Origin: Zantedeschia hybrid cultivar
Lineage: Eukaryota > Streptophyta > Magnoliopsida > Alismatales > Araceae
Assembly (NCBI GenBank): GCA_030544215.1
Contig: JARZZO010000001.1
Coordinates: 72,070,456 to 72,134,455, forward strand
DNA: 64,000 nucleotides
Reading direction: 5' to 3'
Shown here: in pieces, positions 35,751 to 49,100 of the stretch
How the letters are laid out: each line of letters starts with the position of its first letter
How positions within the stretch are numbered: the first letter of the stretch is position 1
Program-made: the position numbers and the translations under genes
The notes under the pieces: model-generated
The model's input: the letters and a program-made list of their open reading frames with translations, nothing else
The model's database searches: none
Told to the model about the DNA's origin: nothing

Positions 35751-37719
35751 TAACACATACATGGAAAAGTCATTCAAGCATCCATGTTAAGGATCAAAGA
35801 GAGATGCTGCAATGCTCTGGCCCATTGCAATTAGCATTGCAACAAGCATTTCTCAGGATCAAATGACTAGGCCCTTTAAAGAACCTATTATTACGAGGGA
35901 AAGACTTACCTACAATGGCTAATTCATGTTATGGACAGAAGCATATTAAACTACGGAGAAATACTACACCTACTATTCAGGTCTAATCTTTGCAAATGGA
36001 AACATACTGGAATAGGAAGAACGGGGTTCAGAAGATCTCATCTCTGCCTTCTTTAGAAAGAGACGGGTCTGTGTTTCCAATCAAGAAATGTTTTCTCCAT
36101 CTGTCTCATTCTGCAACTATTGCAGTTGACGTCACTTCCTCAGGAAGGTATTGTCAGAGTCTCCTAGTAAATTGCCAATACCAGAGGAGTTCTTTTCTCT
36201 CAAATTCTGCAACTATGTCACCGGATGTGACTTCTTCTGGAAGGGATAATCCTGGTCTCCTATCAAAGTGCAAAGAGAATTTTTCACCCATCCAGGTGGG
36301 GAGGTGTTTGTTTCGCTTATGATTTCAATGGGAGGACTACATTTCATCAAGGTAACAAACTTACAACTAATAATGAAGAAATAAGGCAGTTATTTCCCGA
36401 GTATTCAACAGTTCTGGGCTTAAATGTGTGTTGAGCACTTTGGAATTGCAGCAACCTTTGGACTACATACCCTTCAACAGAAATACCATCCGTCTAAGAA
36501 GCCACAGTGGCAATACACCTGCAAGAAGAATCCGCAATGCAAATAAACACGAAGAAAACTGGGTGGGTACTCTTGGGTGGCTGTGCCAGAGGAACACAGA
36601 TGACTAATACCAGCAGATGTTCAAGTTCCCTGCATAGTTTCTACTTTCTACCCGACACCCACCGTAGCCTCTACATGGATCAGAAATATTCAGAATATTT
36701 TAATCTGAAAACTGTATCAGCTTAAACTTCCTGGAGAATAGCAGCTACAGGGAACTTGATCCTTGGGCTGGACACCTTAGGAACAGAAGTGGAGCTTCTT
36801 CATCACCTTCGCATAAGCTAGAGAAACGATCTCAGGCTTTCTAAGCCTCCTTTTCCATTTCTTGGACTGCACAAACATCGGCCTGGCTTAATATAAATGT
36901 AATAATCTATTTCATCATGACTTGATTCCTAATGCAATAGTGCAAATCAGAATGAATAATCAACTCTGTAATTAAATTAAGAAACAGATGCTAAAAAGCA
37001 GGAAACTGTACAGCCATAGAAGTAATTATTTTTTACTAAAGGAACAATGATTTCAATAATGCTAACTAAAAAAGTTTCTTGCAGAGACGCATAATTTTGT
37101 TGCTTCTTTCGGACGATTGACCAACTCCAGACAAATTGGTCCCATGGTAGTACACATGCATGAACCATACAAAGTTCACAAAGTTATAAAATTGGAGCAG
37201 CACTTCAAATAGTAAGAGTTGATAGGAACTTCTTTAGCGAGAATGGATGAATTTGAATGATAGGCATATGCCAATGATAACTAGGGCGCGTCCCCCCCCC
37301 CCGACGAAGAGCTCCGACGGGACAAAGCAGCTATGGTACTTGTACGGGGACAGACCACAGACAAATGCGACCTCAATATTCCCTGCTTACTATCAAGTAT
37401 ATTTCTTCTGGATTCTCTCACATTTGAATCCCTGTGAGAGTATTTTCCCTGACACTTTCCTGAACACGGGTTTTTGAGCTTATTTCAGAATGTGGTGAAA
37501 AATCATCATTTATTATGATGGGTTTGGATGACCAGGAAGAAGAAAATGCATTACACTCTACTTTGCTTGGGATCCAAAAGTTAACTCAAAAAATCCCAAG
37601 AACCCAACCCAATTGAGAAGAAACATCCTATTGAATGATCCAAATCCAATTCAGGATATATCAGATTTAAGATCTTTCAAAACTGGATCCAGGGTTGGTG
37701 GTACTACATCTTTCGGCCT

Positions 37720-38000
37720 GCCTAGTTAAAAAACATGTCATGTCATTGTTAAATTTAATTTGCTAGACAATGTGTTCCTGCGGTCTTGTAAGCTCAGAGG
37801 ACTCAAGGCTAGCAAATGAAAACTCTATGCAAATATTCTTCCCCATTAAGGGCCATCTCATCAAACCATGTCATACATGCATCTATTTCCTTTTGACCCA
37901 ATTCAACTATTCTTTTCCACCAAAGGCTACACATCTGGTCAAACCATGTTATACATGTATTTGTTTCCTTCTGGGCTTCCTTGAGTATTATCTTGGATCA
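37720..38000. other. bL35 intron 3, central part: local duplication only
   Basis: Inside the 3.2 kb intron (36867-40092) I see no gene. A short imperfect repeat (AAGG-CATCTC-TCAAACCATGT-ATACATG-AT near 37848 and 37922) and a C run at 37291-37300 are the only notable items. Confidence 0.4.
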
Positions 38001-40431
38001 AGATAGCTTTGTAGTTACATCACCTAAATATATCTCCACCTGGTTGCTTGTTCAACGCCGAACTAGAATTCATGTACAAGGTTGGCAGCAACCACAGAAA
38101 CTATTGTGGCTTACCTCCACAGCTTGATCAGCATTGCAGTAAATGAGTTAAATAGGAGACATATGTTATCTGGGGAGAAAAACCTCGCTGGACTACCCTC
38201 TCACCACACTTGATGCCTGGTGGATGATGGTTGGTGTACAAGATGTTCTTCTGTGGGCCTTTTTTTGGAGAAGGTGCTCTTAAGTTCACGGGTGATACGT
38301 GTACAAAGAATGGAAGCATAGAGAACTATACTAGAATGTACCATCATTGGTAGTCAATTATTTGTCACCCACTTTCTGTCAAAGTTTCCAATAATTCCAC
38401 ATCTTTTATATATAATTCAAGTCAAAGGCGTACTATCATCCATCTGATCTTATTGTTTTGTGATCCTGAAATTATTTTATTGGATTCATGGTCCCTTTCA
38501 TGGGATCATAATTGCACATTTCTATTTAGACAAAGATGTGTTCTAAAACAATACTCCCTGATGAAAACACCTGTGAATAAAGCATAGAAAAGAAATTTTC
38601 AATATCTTACATACATTTGAGGTCCCTTCCCTAAATACACAAGCTTTTCTGGGCTTCTCTTTACAAATCAAATGCATATAGGTACGCAAGCAAAATATAT
38701 ATCAGGAAAGTAATAACAAACTTGTCACCAAACAGATGATCGTGTTCCCTGTTTCCATCCTCTAACAAAGATATGTCAAGGAATGAAACTGATGGACCTA
38801 TTGTATCATAGTTGACATAAAGAACTCATTTTCAATGGGAAAGGAGCAGAGAACATCTTATTGTACCAACCCGCTCAAGTCCTTCCATCATTGATCACCC
38901 AAAACACTGACATAACTGAAAAAGATTTTCCTTATTTCCACCGATAACTGCAGGCATCCACTAGATTGAGCCTCCTCAATATTGTTCAGCCAATAAATTT
39001 GTAAACTTCCTTACTTTACATTTGGAGGTGACACCCTACACTAGGTTCACATCAACAATTTGGTAACAATCTACTACCCATGTCTCCTCGTGACCAGCGA
39101 GCAGGTGAAGATTTGGAATTGCAGTGAGAAAAGCTGATTGAAGTTCCACCTTCCAATAAAATGTAATCCTCCCCCTATCACCAGACTAAAGTCCTATGTC
39201 ACAACAATTGCCTCCTCACCTGAAAGAACATGCCTCCAGACACTGGAATATTGGAGAACGCTGTAACAAGCCTCTATATATAGGAATTATTGGAGGATAT
39301 TGCGGAGGTATAAGGCCCATTGATGCTGTCTAGAACAATCGATTTCCCAGTCACCTGAATGCGAGGCTACACCTACTCCTTACAGAGGAGTTCCCAAGCT
39401 GTTTTACAAGGGCAGGATTGTTCATCTCCTAAAATGACTAACACAAGCCATTCTGACAGAATTATTCATCTAAAATGCCTAACATAGAATCGTTCCTTAT
39501 AGATAATCCTTATCGTCCATGTTGAAGGCAACGCAAGAGGCTTCTACACATGTTAAAACAACATATTTTCAGAAGGCAGGAAACAAAGAAGTGTGAGAAA
39601 ATTTATCTGTTACAATAAAGACAGACGTAAAACCTCCAAGTATAGAGGATGTCAAGTAATAACAAATTTTGGAAAAAATCACTGAGGGAGAAGAGGTTGA
39701 CCCTAATTTTCAAGATAGTGTGATTAATTTTCTTGTGGTCTTTGCGGAAGGGTAGAGGAAATCAAAGGAAAAAAATAATAATTAAATATTAAATAAGCAA
39801 GAGAGTGAAAAGAGTACATAACATATTAAAATCCTTAAGAATCAAAGAGTGGCTAAGGCTTTGAAACTAGTTATTCACAAGTTATTGACATTTTGACACG
39901 TAAATTCACTTCAAAAATGGGAAACGAACCCTACTCGAATACTCGCATCTCAACCTAATCATTCAAATGTCATTGGTTGGAGTATAAAAATAACATAGCA
40001 TAAAAGCAAAAGAGAGACAAGGCAACTGCACTAATTAGAACCAACGTCCCCTTCCCCCACAAAAAAAGGGGAAATCCAGAACTTAGCTCTACCTTCAGAT
40101 GAGCATTATGCCGCTTCCCAGCCCTCCACCGACGGATATTTCCATCATTCATCGTTCTAAACCTGGACTTAAAAGATCTGCAAGCAAATGACATAGTACT
40201 TAGGAAACATCAACAATGCAAATATAAAGGCGAAGCTTAAATACATAACAATAAAAACCCCAAAATCGTCTCCAAAGCAAGATTGTGGTGACCTACGAGT
40301 ATCCCTATATCTTGTACTTCTTCACCTTGGAAGTGACTGGCGTGGCTGGCGCACGCGATCTCTCCTTCGCCGCGTACCCCCTATTCTGCATCATCTGAAA
40401 ACTCCAACCTCATCAATTCAATAATTTGAAA

Positions 40432-40433
<2 letters not shown>

Positions 40434-40465
<32 letters not shown>
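40434..40465. repeat. (CA)n microsatellite in bL35 intron 1
   Basis: An uninterrupted run of about 15 CA units lies between exons 1 and 2 of the bL35 gene. Confidence 0.9.
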
Positions 40466-40466
<1 letters not shown>

Positions 40467-40999
40467 AGCTTCCTCGAAACTCGAAATGGGAAGGAAGAAA
40501 TTGCATCAGAAAACTACCAGTAGACCAAACAAGAACTAACCTTTCTAATAAAACTACCGATAGAACAAACAAGATCACAACTTTCTGGCTTCTGCCGAAT
40601 GGAAACCTACCTGGAACGGAGAAACCGAGGGATAACGAAAGCCCAAGCCCCCCCCGTCGGATCATGAGGAAGGGCTGCGAAGCGATTAAAAGGGGTGGAT
40701 CCGCCAAAGGGAAACGGCGGCGAATGGCGGATCTGGGAAGGGACGGGGGAACAGGAGAGGAGCCGTCGGGGAACGTTGGAGAGAGAGGCGGCCCCCCGGG
40801 TGGTGGCGGCTGCGGCGGTGAGGGGGCGCAGCAGCCTGCTGGAGCATCTCTGCATGGCCGCCGCTTCCACGGGGCGCGGCGGAGTAAAAAGTCCGAAGGT
40901 GCGAGGAGAACAAGTCTAAAACCTTCTGTTAGATCCGAACCGAAAAATGTTATTGGGGTTAATCCGGATTGGTTTATCCGGCTTAGAATTCGAACCACA

Positions 41000-43169
41000 C
41001 AAATGCTTGCAACATGAAAGTAAGCTCAGAGACTGGGGATGTAAATGGAGCCAATATCGATTGAATATATACATATTTATTTTTATTTTTATATTTTATA
41101 TATGAACACAAATTCAAATATGAATAATCATCAGATTGTAAAATTAATATTCATATTTGTAATAAATGAAGATGGGATATAAGTCGGATATAATAAAAGG
41201 TTCATACAAAGGAGAAAACAACCTTAAAAGATAAAAACTTTACTGTGTGATCACATTTTTAAGAATAAAAATAATGTATAATATGATTTTTCTTATTTTA
41301 TGAGAATTAATATTTATATTCGAACACAAGTATTTCAGAATAATCATTTTGTATCTATATTTAAAATGAACGTAAAATATGTATACATATTTAGTAAAAT
41401 CGGAGATACGAAACAAGTATATATGTATTTGTTTGTATCCTTATCAGAGACCTCATGGTGTCTTGCAACACAATGCTGGTCATTTCCTTAATCCCTATAC
41501 TGACTGCCATCTGAATAATTGGGGAAAAATTAGACAAACTGCCGCAAGATTTAAGATTTTACCCGGCAAGAGGGATCCTATGGAAGTTACAGAATCGCCA
41601 TGAAATTGCCTTCCCTGTTGATATGAGAAACTTAAAATTCTGTCAAGTTCTTTGAAGATAGTTTTTGATGTCCTCCATGAGTGTTCTTGCTTGCCAGGAC
41701 TTTGAAGAGCAGTTTTGGATGTCTTCGATAGGTGCTCTAGCTTGCCAAGGATGGAATTTCTCCCGAATCATATTGCATGGATATCATTGAATCAGATTTG
41801 ATGGCAATTTTATTTTTGAGCTGAGAGGATGCCTTCATAAGTTGCTTTGAGCTTGATGTTAGTAACGCGTTTGCTTTCTCATTTCCTATATGTTGCCAAA
41901 GCAGGCTTGTTCTTCCAATTTCCGAGGATATCAGTAGAAGAACTTAGTTTCAACTCACCAAGGGCAATATTGAAGTTTATATTTATCAACATTTTGAGAG
42001 GAAGCTCTCATTCTCTATTTCCAATTTTTCACTTTGCACTTAATGCAATTCGGAGAGATTTATCTCATCATTTTATGGATAAAAAATTAGCCAGTGATAG
42101 CCTCCTATTTAGCAATCCTTCACACGAAAGGTTTCATCCTTTGTATGGCAGTCTCCAAAAGGTTCTTCTATAACCTTTGCTAAGAGTTGGTACCTATCAA
42201 ATGGGAGGCGTAGTTGTAAACTTCCTATAGATATTTCCCCGGGGTGGAATGTAATCAAACTAGCTGAACACCATAAAAAGCTTCAATTTATTGAAAACCT
42301 ATCATTTAATCAATACCTTACAGCATTAAATTTTGAATTAAAACATTGAAACAAATACATATTATATTGGCTCAAAAATGGTATTTAATCACATATTTGA
42401 TCATGATTGAGTTGGAGAACATTTATATTTGCACCAGTAATTATAGTCGACATGCATCTAAAGCAAATAATGTTTCAAAGGACGCCAATATCTCTCCTAA
42501 TACTTCAATAACTCTATTAGATTGTTGATGACAGTTTCTTAGTGTTGTAAGGCCAACTTAAATGGTTCTGCTGAATAACAATTCTTTAAGACATTCAAGC
42601 TAAATGCAAACCACCAAATAAAAATGTGAGTGATATTTATTATTTCGGAAAAATACTTTTTCCTTGATAGCAGCTTCGTATCAAAGATCAATTTTAGCCG
42701 AAAACCCCAAGCTCTTACGCGGTAATTATCTCTCAAGTGCACTGTAATGTTGGGTCTTGTTATGAATAATCTGGATACAGAGATACCTCTTAAACTCTCG
42801 TATCGTGGATAGATTACAAACGACCGTGGCACAAACATAAGCACATCACAACCTAACATAAGTTAGTACAAGAATGGATGATAAAAGTATAGGACGGGCA
42901 GTACATCTAAAGTAGCTTCCCACAGTTTCTTGCAGGAAGCCAATCATCAAGAGAATGGGGATCTGGACTTTCAACTGAACTAGTGGATATAAAAATACTT
43001 CCCAGATGAACAAGTACTGAATCAAATCACGCAAGTATACAACATCAAGGACAATAACAGATCAATGTTTACACAGCGCAACAAGTTTATGTCTCCACAT
43101 GGCTTACATAATGTCGGCAAAAACATTAGGTGAAGCATAACTTGATCACATAAGTAACAAGGGGAATGA
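41000..43169. other. Intergenic DNA between bL35 promoter and BUD31 3' end
   Basis: The stretch is AT-rich with no recognisable gene. A short repeated segment (TTTGAAGA-AGTTTT-GATGTC near 41650 and 41700) is visible. The last few hundred bases before 43170 are likely the BUD31 3' untranslated region. Confidence 0.45.
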
Positions 43170-46100
43170 TCAGTCCCCGCTTGCACAACCCCTGCAACCA
43201 CAGTGGACACATTCTATCACCTTCTCTTCACGCAGATGCTTTGGAACTCTGCAAACACAAGTGGTTTGAAAATTATGATCTCGTGGCTGCATGCATCGGA
43301 GGCAGCAAAGACGCTCGTACCCCGGCTGCAAATCATAAACAAGGATACATGAGCCAAGTCATGAAGCAAATATGTGACGAAGTCCATCAAGAATTAAAAG
43401 CCATAGAGATATGTCACCATATCAAGTCTTTTTGCCATGAAAATATTAGTAGAAGCGAAATCACAAATAAGAAATATCATGGATACTACTATTTACTGAC
43501 TTGATTTTTCACCCACCCTCCCATCCCCAACATGGTACACTTTCTTAAAAGGTCAAAATGTGACGAAGTCCATCAAGAATTAAAAGCCATAAAGATATGT
43601 GACCAGATCAAGTCTTTTTGCCATGAAAATATTAGTAGAAGCGAAATCACAAATAAGAAATATCATGGATACTATTTACTGACTTGATTTTTCACCCCCC
43701 TCCCACCCCCAACATGGTACACTTTTTGAAAGGTCTCTAGAAAGTGTAGAATGTTGAAGCCAAAACCCATTTGTCAGGAATGCACCAATAAAACCAGATG
43801 GTGAGCATAGGAATGCCTTTGAGGGGTGCCAAAATTCCTAAATGATGTTAAACCCAGTTTTGGTTCCTATTCAATTGCTTTACATATTATCTTTCAGACA
43901 AACAAAGCTTGATAACTATAAACATGTTTTTCAGACAAAAGCAGAAGTAAACTTTTCAAACTAAGGTTCCATTTGGTAATGCAAAATAAAAGAATCTATG
44001 AGATAAGACAAAATGTGGATGAAGGCCTAGAAAACTGTCCAAATGAGATGTTAATTCTCATCATTGCACTTTGTGACTTTTTATCTTGCCTTGGTCCCCA
44101 CAAGGATGATGTGGCATATGCAGAGCGCCAGAGGTCCGCTCCCACCCCCATTTCCAGATGCTCCCATAATCTAAGTTCCTCTTGAATAGTGGAAGAGTCA
44201 ACAGATTCCCAAATATCATTTTTTCCTTTTACTTCACACTGATTCTCCAATACACCCCCCCCCCTCCTCCTTTTTTTCTCTTTAACTGTGTTCCCAAACG
44301 AACCCTAAGATGGGCTGAATTTGTCAACAGGAATAGCTAAGCCTTTGAGCAGTTGAGTTTGCCCGTCCTTACCAAGAAGATGATAGGGGCAGATTAAGCC
44401 TTTGAGCAGCTGGGTTTCTCAGGTGTGGAACAAATCCCTTCCCATCAAGATTAGAATTTTTATGTGGAAAGTGGCCTGGGCAGATTACCTACAGGGGATA
44501 AGCTCAGGTTCTTAACCCCAAACAAAAGAATATGTTCATTCTGTCGGATGTTTGTAGAGACTGTGGACCATCTTTTTATTAATTGTGGTATTGTGGATGC
44601 TATTTGGAATGCTTTTTTCAAAATCTTAGGCAGTACTCCAGGCAGTTTCGATTCGGTAGGCAGCCTCATTGCAAATTGGAATCAGATGTGTCCTTATCAT
44701 CGGGAAATATGCTTGTGGGAATCTTTGCTGTCAGCTATGTTATGGACCATTTGGAGGGAGAGGAACTTCAGAATATTCTCTCCTAACACCCATTAAAATA
44801 TAAAGCCCGGTGACCTAACATGCCCTTCGAGAAAGGCGTGAGCATTTTCGTAGGCATGTGGTTCAACAATCAGTTATCTTGCCCAGCAGGGATTATTGGA
44901 AAATGTATTTACTTCATACAATAATGTTTTTTTAGAAGATATGGGGACAAGATTTCAGAGTCTGCCATTCTATCTAAAATTGTACAGTGGAAAATTGTCT
45001 TTCTTTGAGGGTTTTGTCTATAGAGTTGTATTGTGTTTTTTTTTTTTTTTTGGGGGGGGGAGGGTTTTATGTGTTCTTTTGCCGCCTTAAAAAAAAAAAA
45101 AAAGATGATTAGGGACTACATCATATTTGCCACTCAACCAACAGACCAGCAAAACCAAGACATGAATGGAAAGATATATATGTGCAACTCGATAAGCATA
45201 CTTCTAATGAACACTAAGGAAACTTTCATTAAGAAGAAAACAATTTCATGATGCATATACAACACAGTGAATTTCCATACTCTAAAACTTATGCAGCACA
45301 ATGCTAAGAACTTGTAGAGGACCCTCCTGGGGTCAGGAATATGATTCCAAAGCATAATGTAGCCCACTTTCTCTCCATCTTCCAGTCATTAGCAAGGCAA
45401 CAACCTATTGCCTTGCCGCTTGGGCGACAAGAAGCGGCAAGGCAAGCTGCCTAGGCAAAGCCTAGATTAGCATTTATCTTATGAGTAGAATGTAACTCAT
45501 ACAATATTTAATTGTTTTCATGTAGGTTGCTCTCTCAGTGGTTATCATTTACTTTATGTACAGCTTAATCTTTTGTTGGAGAGTAGAAAGGTTAGCTAGA
45601 TGGACTAAGATAGTGATTTTGAAGTGACTTCCGAAAACACGTGAGTTGATATTCTCAATTCCTTCCCTCTAGTTTCATATAGCATTAACATATGGTGATT
45701 AGTGGGTTTAAATTTCAGATCAACAGGTCACTTGGGATGGATGTGAGAGGAAATAAGGATGAAAGAGCCAAAGCGAATAAGACTTGATGAAAAATTGCTT
45801 CAAAAGATGAAAGAGATAACTTAGGTAGCAGCAATAACAGAAACAGGAAAAAAAAAAAGGTAGGAAGTTCTCCTCAGAGTCATGGCACCTTCCTATTGAC
45901 TGGTTTGAGTCATGGAACCTTACTATTGTCTGGGTGCACTGCACCACACCATAGGGTATCTTACCTTCCGATTCCGTCTGCCTAATGGAGACAAGTCAGC
46001 AAGCAGTGTAATCAGCTGCATTTACTCAGCTTGTGACTTGTGACCACGGAATCCAACTGGGCCATGTCATTTCATGACTCAATTCAACTAAATCCAACTT

Positions 46101-49100
46101 TTACCAAACTGAATTCAGCTTTGTTTTAGATTTGAGGATGATAAGTGAATCTGAGCACTTGAGCAGGATTAATCTCACTGACCCCAATGGGGTTTGTGTA
46201 GCTGACCTTCGTGGCTGCCCTCAACAGTAACCCTTGTGTCCTGTCAGCAACAGTGGGTGGGGCAGGTGTCAGTTCAGTCCATCAGCTGACATCAACCCCC
46301 ATGATTCTGCCGTTGCGAGGATAGTATTAGTCTCAGGGAACAAACAACCAATATCAGTTAAACTGACCTCCAATTGATCCCAGATTAGCTCAATCACTTC
46401 AACCAATGTCAACTGACCAAGGATGCTCAGAGGTAAGATACCATATAAATAGAGTATTGAATGTTAATTTCTTATAAGAAAATCATTTTCTGTAACTTGT
46501 TAAAAGCTAATATGAAGAATTTGCCCAATATTATTACCTTAGCCAATAAAGTTCCTCATGATGTTAATATCATTTGATCTTTAATAAATATATCATATTT
46601 ATATATGGCATAGGACCAAATGCACTTAATTGTATACTTCATTAGATTTTTACACTTACGAACATTAGCCTTGCAACTTATTTGTTTGGATCTTAGAAGC
46701 ACGCTGCAGGATTTGCTCGTTCTGCTGTCCTAGAAGGTAAGAAAGGCCTCTTGTCATTCTTGTTGGCAGAAGATTGACTTCCCATCATGGTTGGCAGTAC
46801 CGGCCGATACTGGTATGTACCGGGTACCGGCCGATACCGGTATGTATCGGCCGGTACGTACCGGTATCAGCCGGTACTGGTACCTATGGTTTAAAGGGTA
46901 TTGGCTGGTACAAGGCCGGTACTGGCTGGTACGTACCGGTACCCACCGATACCGGTACTGCCATCCATGCTTCCCATCCTATTATGTCTGCCTAAAAACA
47001 CATTCTTCCAAAAAGTCGACGTGGGAAGCCTTCCAGAAGCAATCCTCCATAGAAGAATGTTAACCTTCAAACGGCTCCTAGCTTCCTAGGATGCCACACC
47101 TTCCAGGACAATGCAAACAGCAACAACCGCCACCCCCCCCCCCCCCCCCCCACAACATGGACGAAGTTATAAAATGATTCGAACAAAGATTTGTCACCTC
47201 TCCCCCATCTCCATATTCAAGCGTCAGACATGCTCAGATCAATATGGTGTTCATGAAGAATAGCCATAAATTCTGAGAGCTGAATGATCTCCTCCTCACG
47301 TGAATAAAATTTAATACAGCAAATAGTTTATAATATGCCAGATATATACCTTTACAAAAGTTTATAATAGTTTCCAAATAGTTATTTTCATAAGGGTGAT
47401 GCATACATATCCAGTATAATACCAGTTTTCATTCATTTATAGTACTTTTTCCATCTACAGAATATTTAATGTAAAAACAAAATTAACCATTCAATTATCT
47501 ACAACTTTTATTCTCCAACGTCTATGGCCATTGCGCTACCCCTTTTATTATGAAATGGAGAAACAAAACAACTACCTCTGCTAATCAAAGCTATTAGACT
47601 ATAATCTGCAACAAGTAGTGATTAGTGAAGGCTTTGACTGGAGTGGTGACATGCTGACTGCATCAAGGATGCTCAGCTTGGATGAAAAAGTGAGAGGCAA
47701 GGTGTAAATTAGAATTCTTCGTGCTGAAAAGAGGGTTTCCAGGATTTGAACAGAGGCATTCAGTGATAGAGGATGCCATGTTAGGAGGATCTGATGGTTG
47801 GAGTTGTGGTAAAAACAGTTAAAGGATTATCATTCAATACAAGGCGAAATGGTGGAACAACGTGGATGTCAGACAAATTAGAGAGCATCACCTTACAAAA
47901 TGATGTAGCAGAAAGGGGTTGTACCCAATTTGACTAACACTAAAATTCTGCCTACATGGGAAAGGCATCAGATTCCCTTCAGTTTATGCTTACAAATATT
48001 TGGCAAAAGATATTTGCACATATGAGAAATAAAATTTAAGCATTGCAAATTTGCAATTGCAACCACTACTCAAATGTTGAAAAAAATGGCAAAATGTAAG
48101 AAATTTTCTACTATCTTTATTAAAACATGCTCAAGATCTTTCTTCCTGGGTCTGATAAATCCTGCAGTATTCAAAGACACTCACTAGCTCCTTTCCCCAT
48201 TCAGGTTCATGTGGCCATGAACATAGGAGCTCGGTTCATAAGATGGGATCCCATGACAACCTTCCTATGAAGATCAGGCTACATGTGACCAAGAATTGGC
48301 AGGTAGATGGGTTGAAGTATTTGGAAGTATACGAGAGTGGAGGGGGAGATGTTATACAATTATAGATCTAATAACTGCAAGTACTCCTTGCAATGTCCAC
48401 TAGAGAGAATAAATCGGAACAAATAAAAGACAGTGAAGAGTATGAACAATAAGCCATTCTAAAGGGGTTAGACATAGTGTACCCATAAGAGATGACACTT
48501 GAGGTTTGAGCTCCTTATCTCTTGAGACTGGCTACTTAGTACCTCGCAATTTTATAGAGAAAAAAAAACTCTATACCTATTTTTCATTTTCCTTCAAAGA
48601 AGTATACGTAGCTATATGCTCTTTACTATGGGCATAGCATGGACTTTCACAGCAAGATTTCTAAGCAAAAATCACAGAAACGGTGTATTTACATCCGTGG
48701 ACTGGGAACCTTTCTACCTTTGAAACCCGAAATACCATAATCAGGGCTATGCTACATAACATCCTAAACATCGCACAAAACCAAGATCAAAACACCAGTG
48801 TTCAGTTGCACCTTATCCATGCATAAGATCAAGAAATTGCACAAGGACAACAGCAAGGAATAAGAAAAACTTGCAGGCAACAAAACAATGATGGGGGCAA
48901 GGCAAAGAAACAGAAAAGCTGCTGCAAAACCGAACCTTTTTCCACTTGGCGATCAGATTGCGATCGGCGTAGCCTTGGTCCAGGCAGAATTCGTACAATT
49001 CCTTCGATATCTCCTTCCTCCGGTAGTACAGGTCATATATGTATCGACTCTTCTGATGCGCAATCTTGAAGATCGGCCACAGCGCTTCGCACTTCCGCTT

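Larger units (their letters stand above)
33300..36776. other. Intergenic DNA with two MITE-like elements
   Basis: This AT-rich stretch lies between the TTL-like promoter and the 3' end of the bL35 gene. Apart from the two foldback elements listed separately and their flanking direct repeats, I see no coding sequence with recognisable motifs. Confidence 0.5.
36777..40870 (-). pseudogene. Mitochondrial ribosomal protein bL35, four exons, one in-frame TAG
   Basis: Exons on the minus strand: 40870-40611, 40380-40297, 40177-40093 and 36866-36777, with GT-AG introns and matching phases; intron 3 is 3.2 kb. Exon 1 encodes an Arg/Ser/Ala-rich presequence (MEAAAMQRCSSRLLRPL) typical of mitochondrial import. 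Exons 2-4 give the bL35 core: TPVTSKVKKYKI, then SSFKSRFRTMNDG, IRRWRAGKRHNAHLK and a basic C-terminus ending LAYAKVMKKLHFCS. The protein belongs to the large subunit of the mitoribosome. One codon (40307-40305) is TAG between KKYKI and GYSS, where plant relatives have Lys. No alternative donor or acceptor that I tried skips it and keeps the frame. Everything else is intact, so this may be a recent null allele, a base error or a duplicate losing function. Confidence 0.85.

Noticed and set aside
41847..42173. 108-codon plus-strand frame
   Set aside because: There is no recognisable motif, no splice context and an AT-rich surround; length is within chance.
46774..47089. Overlapping 60-90-codon frames with repeated GTGTYRP-like strings
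   Set aside because: They are translations of the GGTACCGG foldback repeat in several frames.
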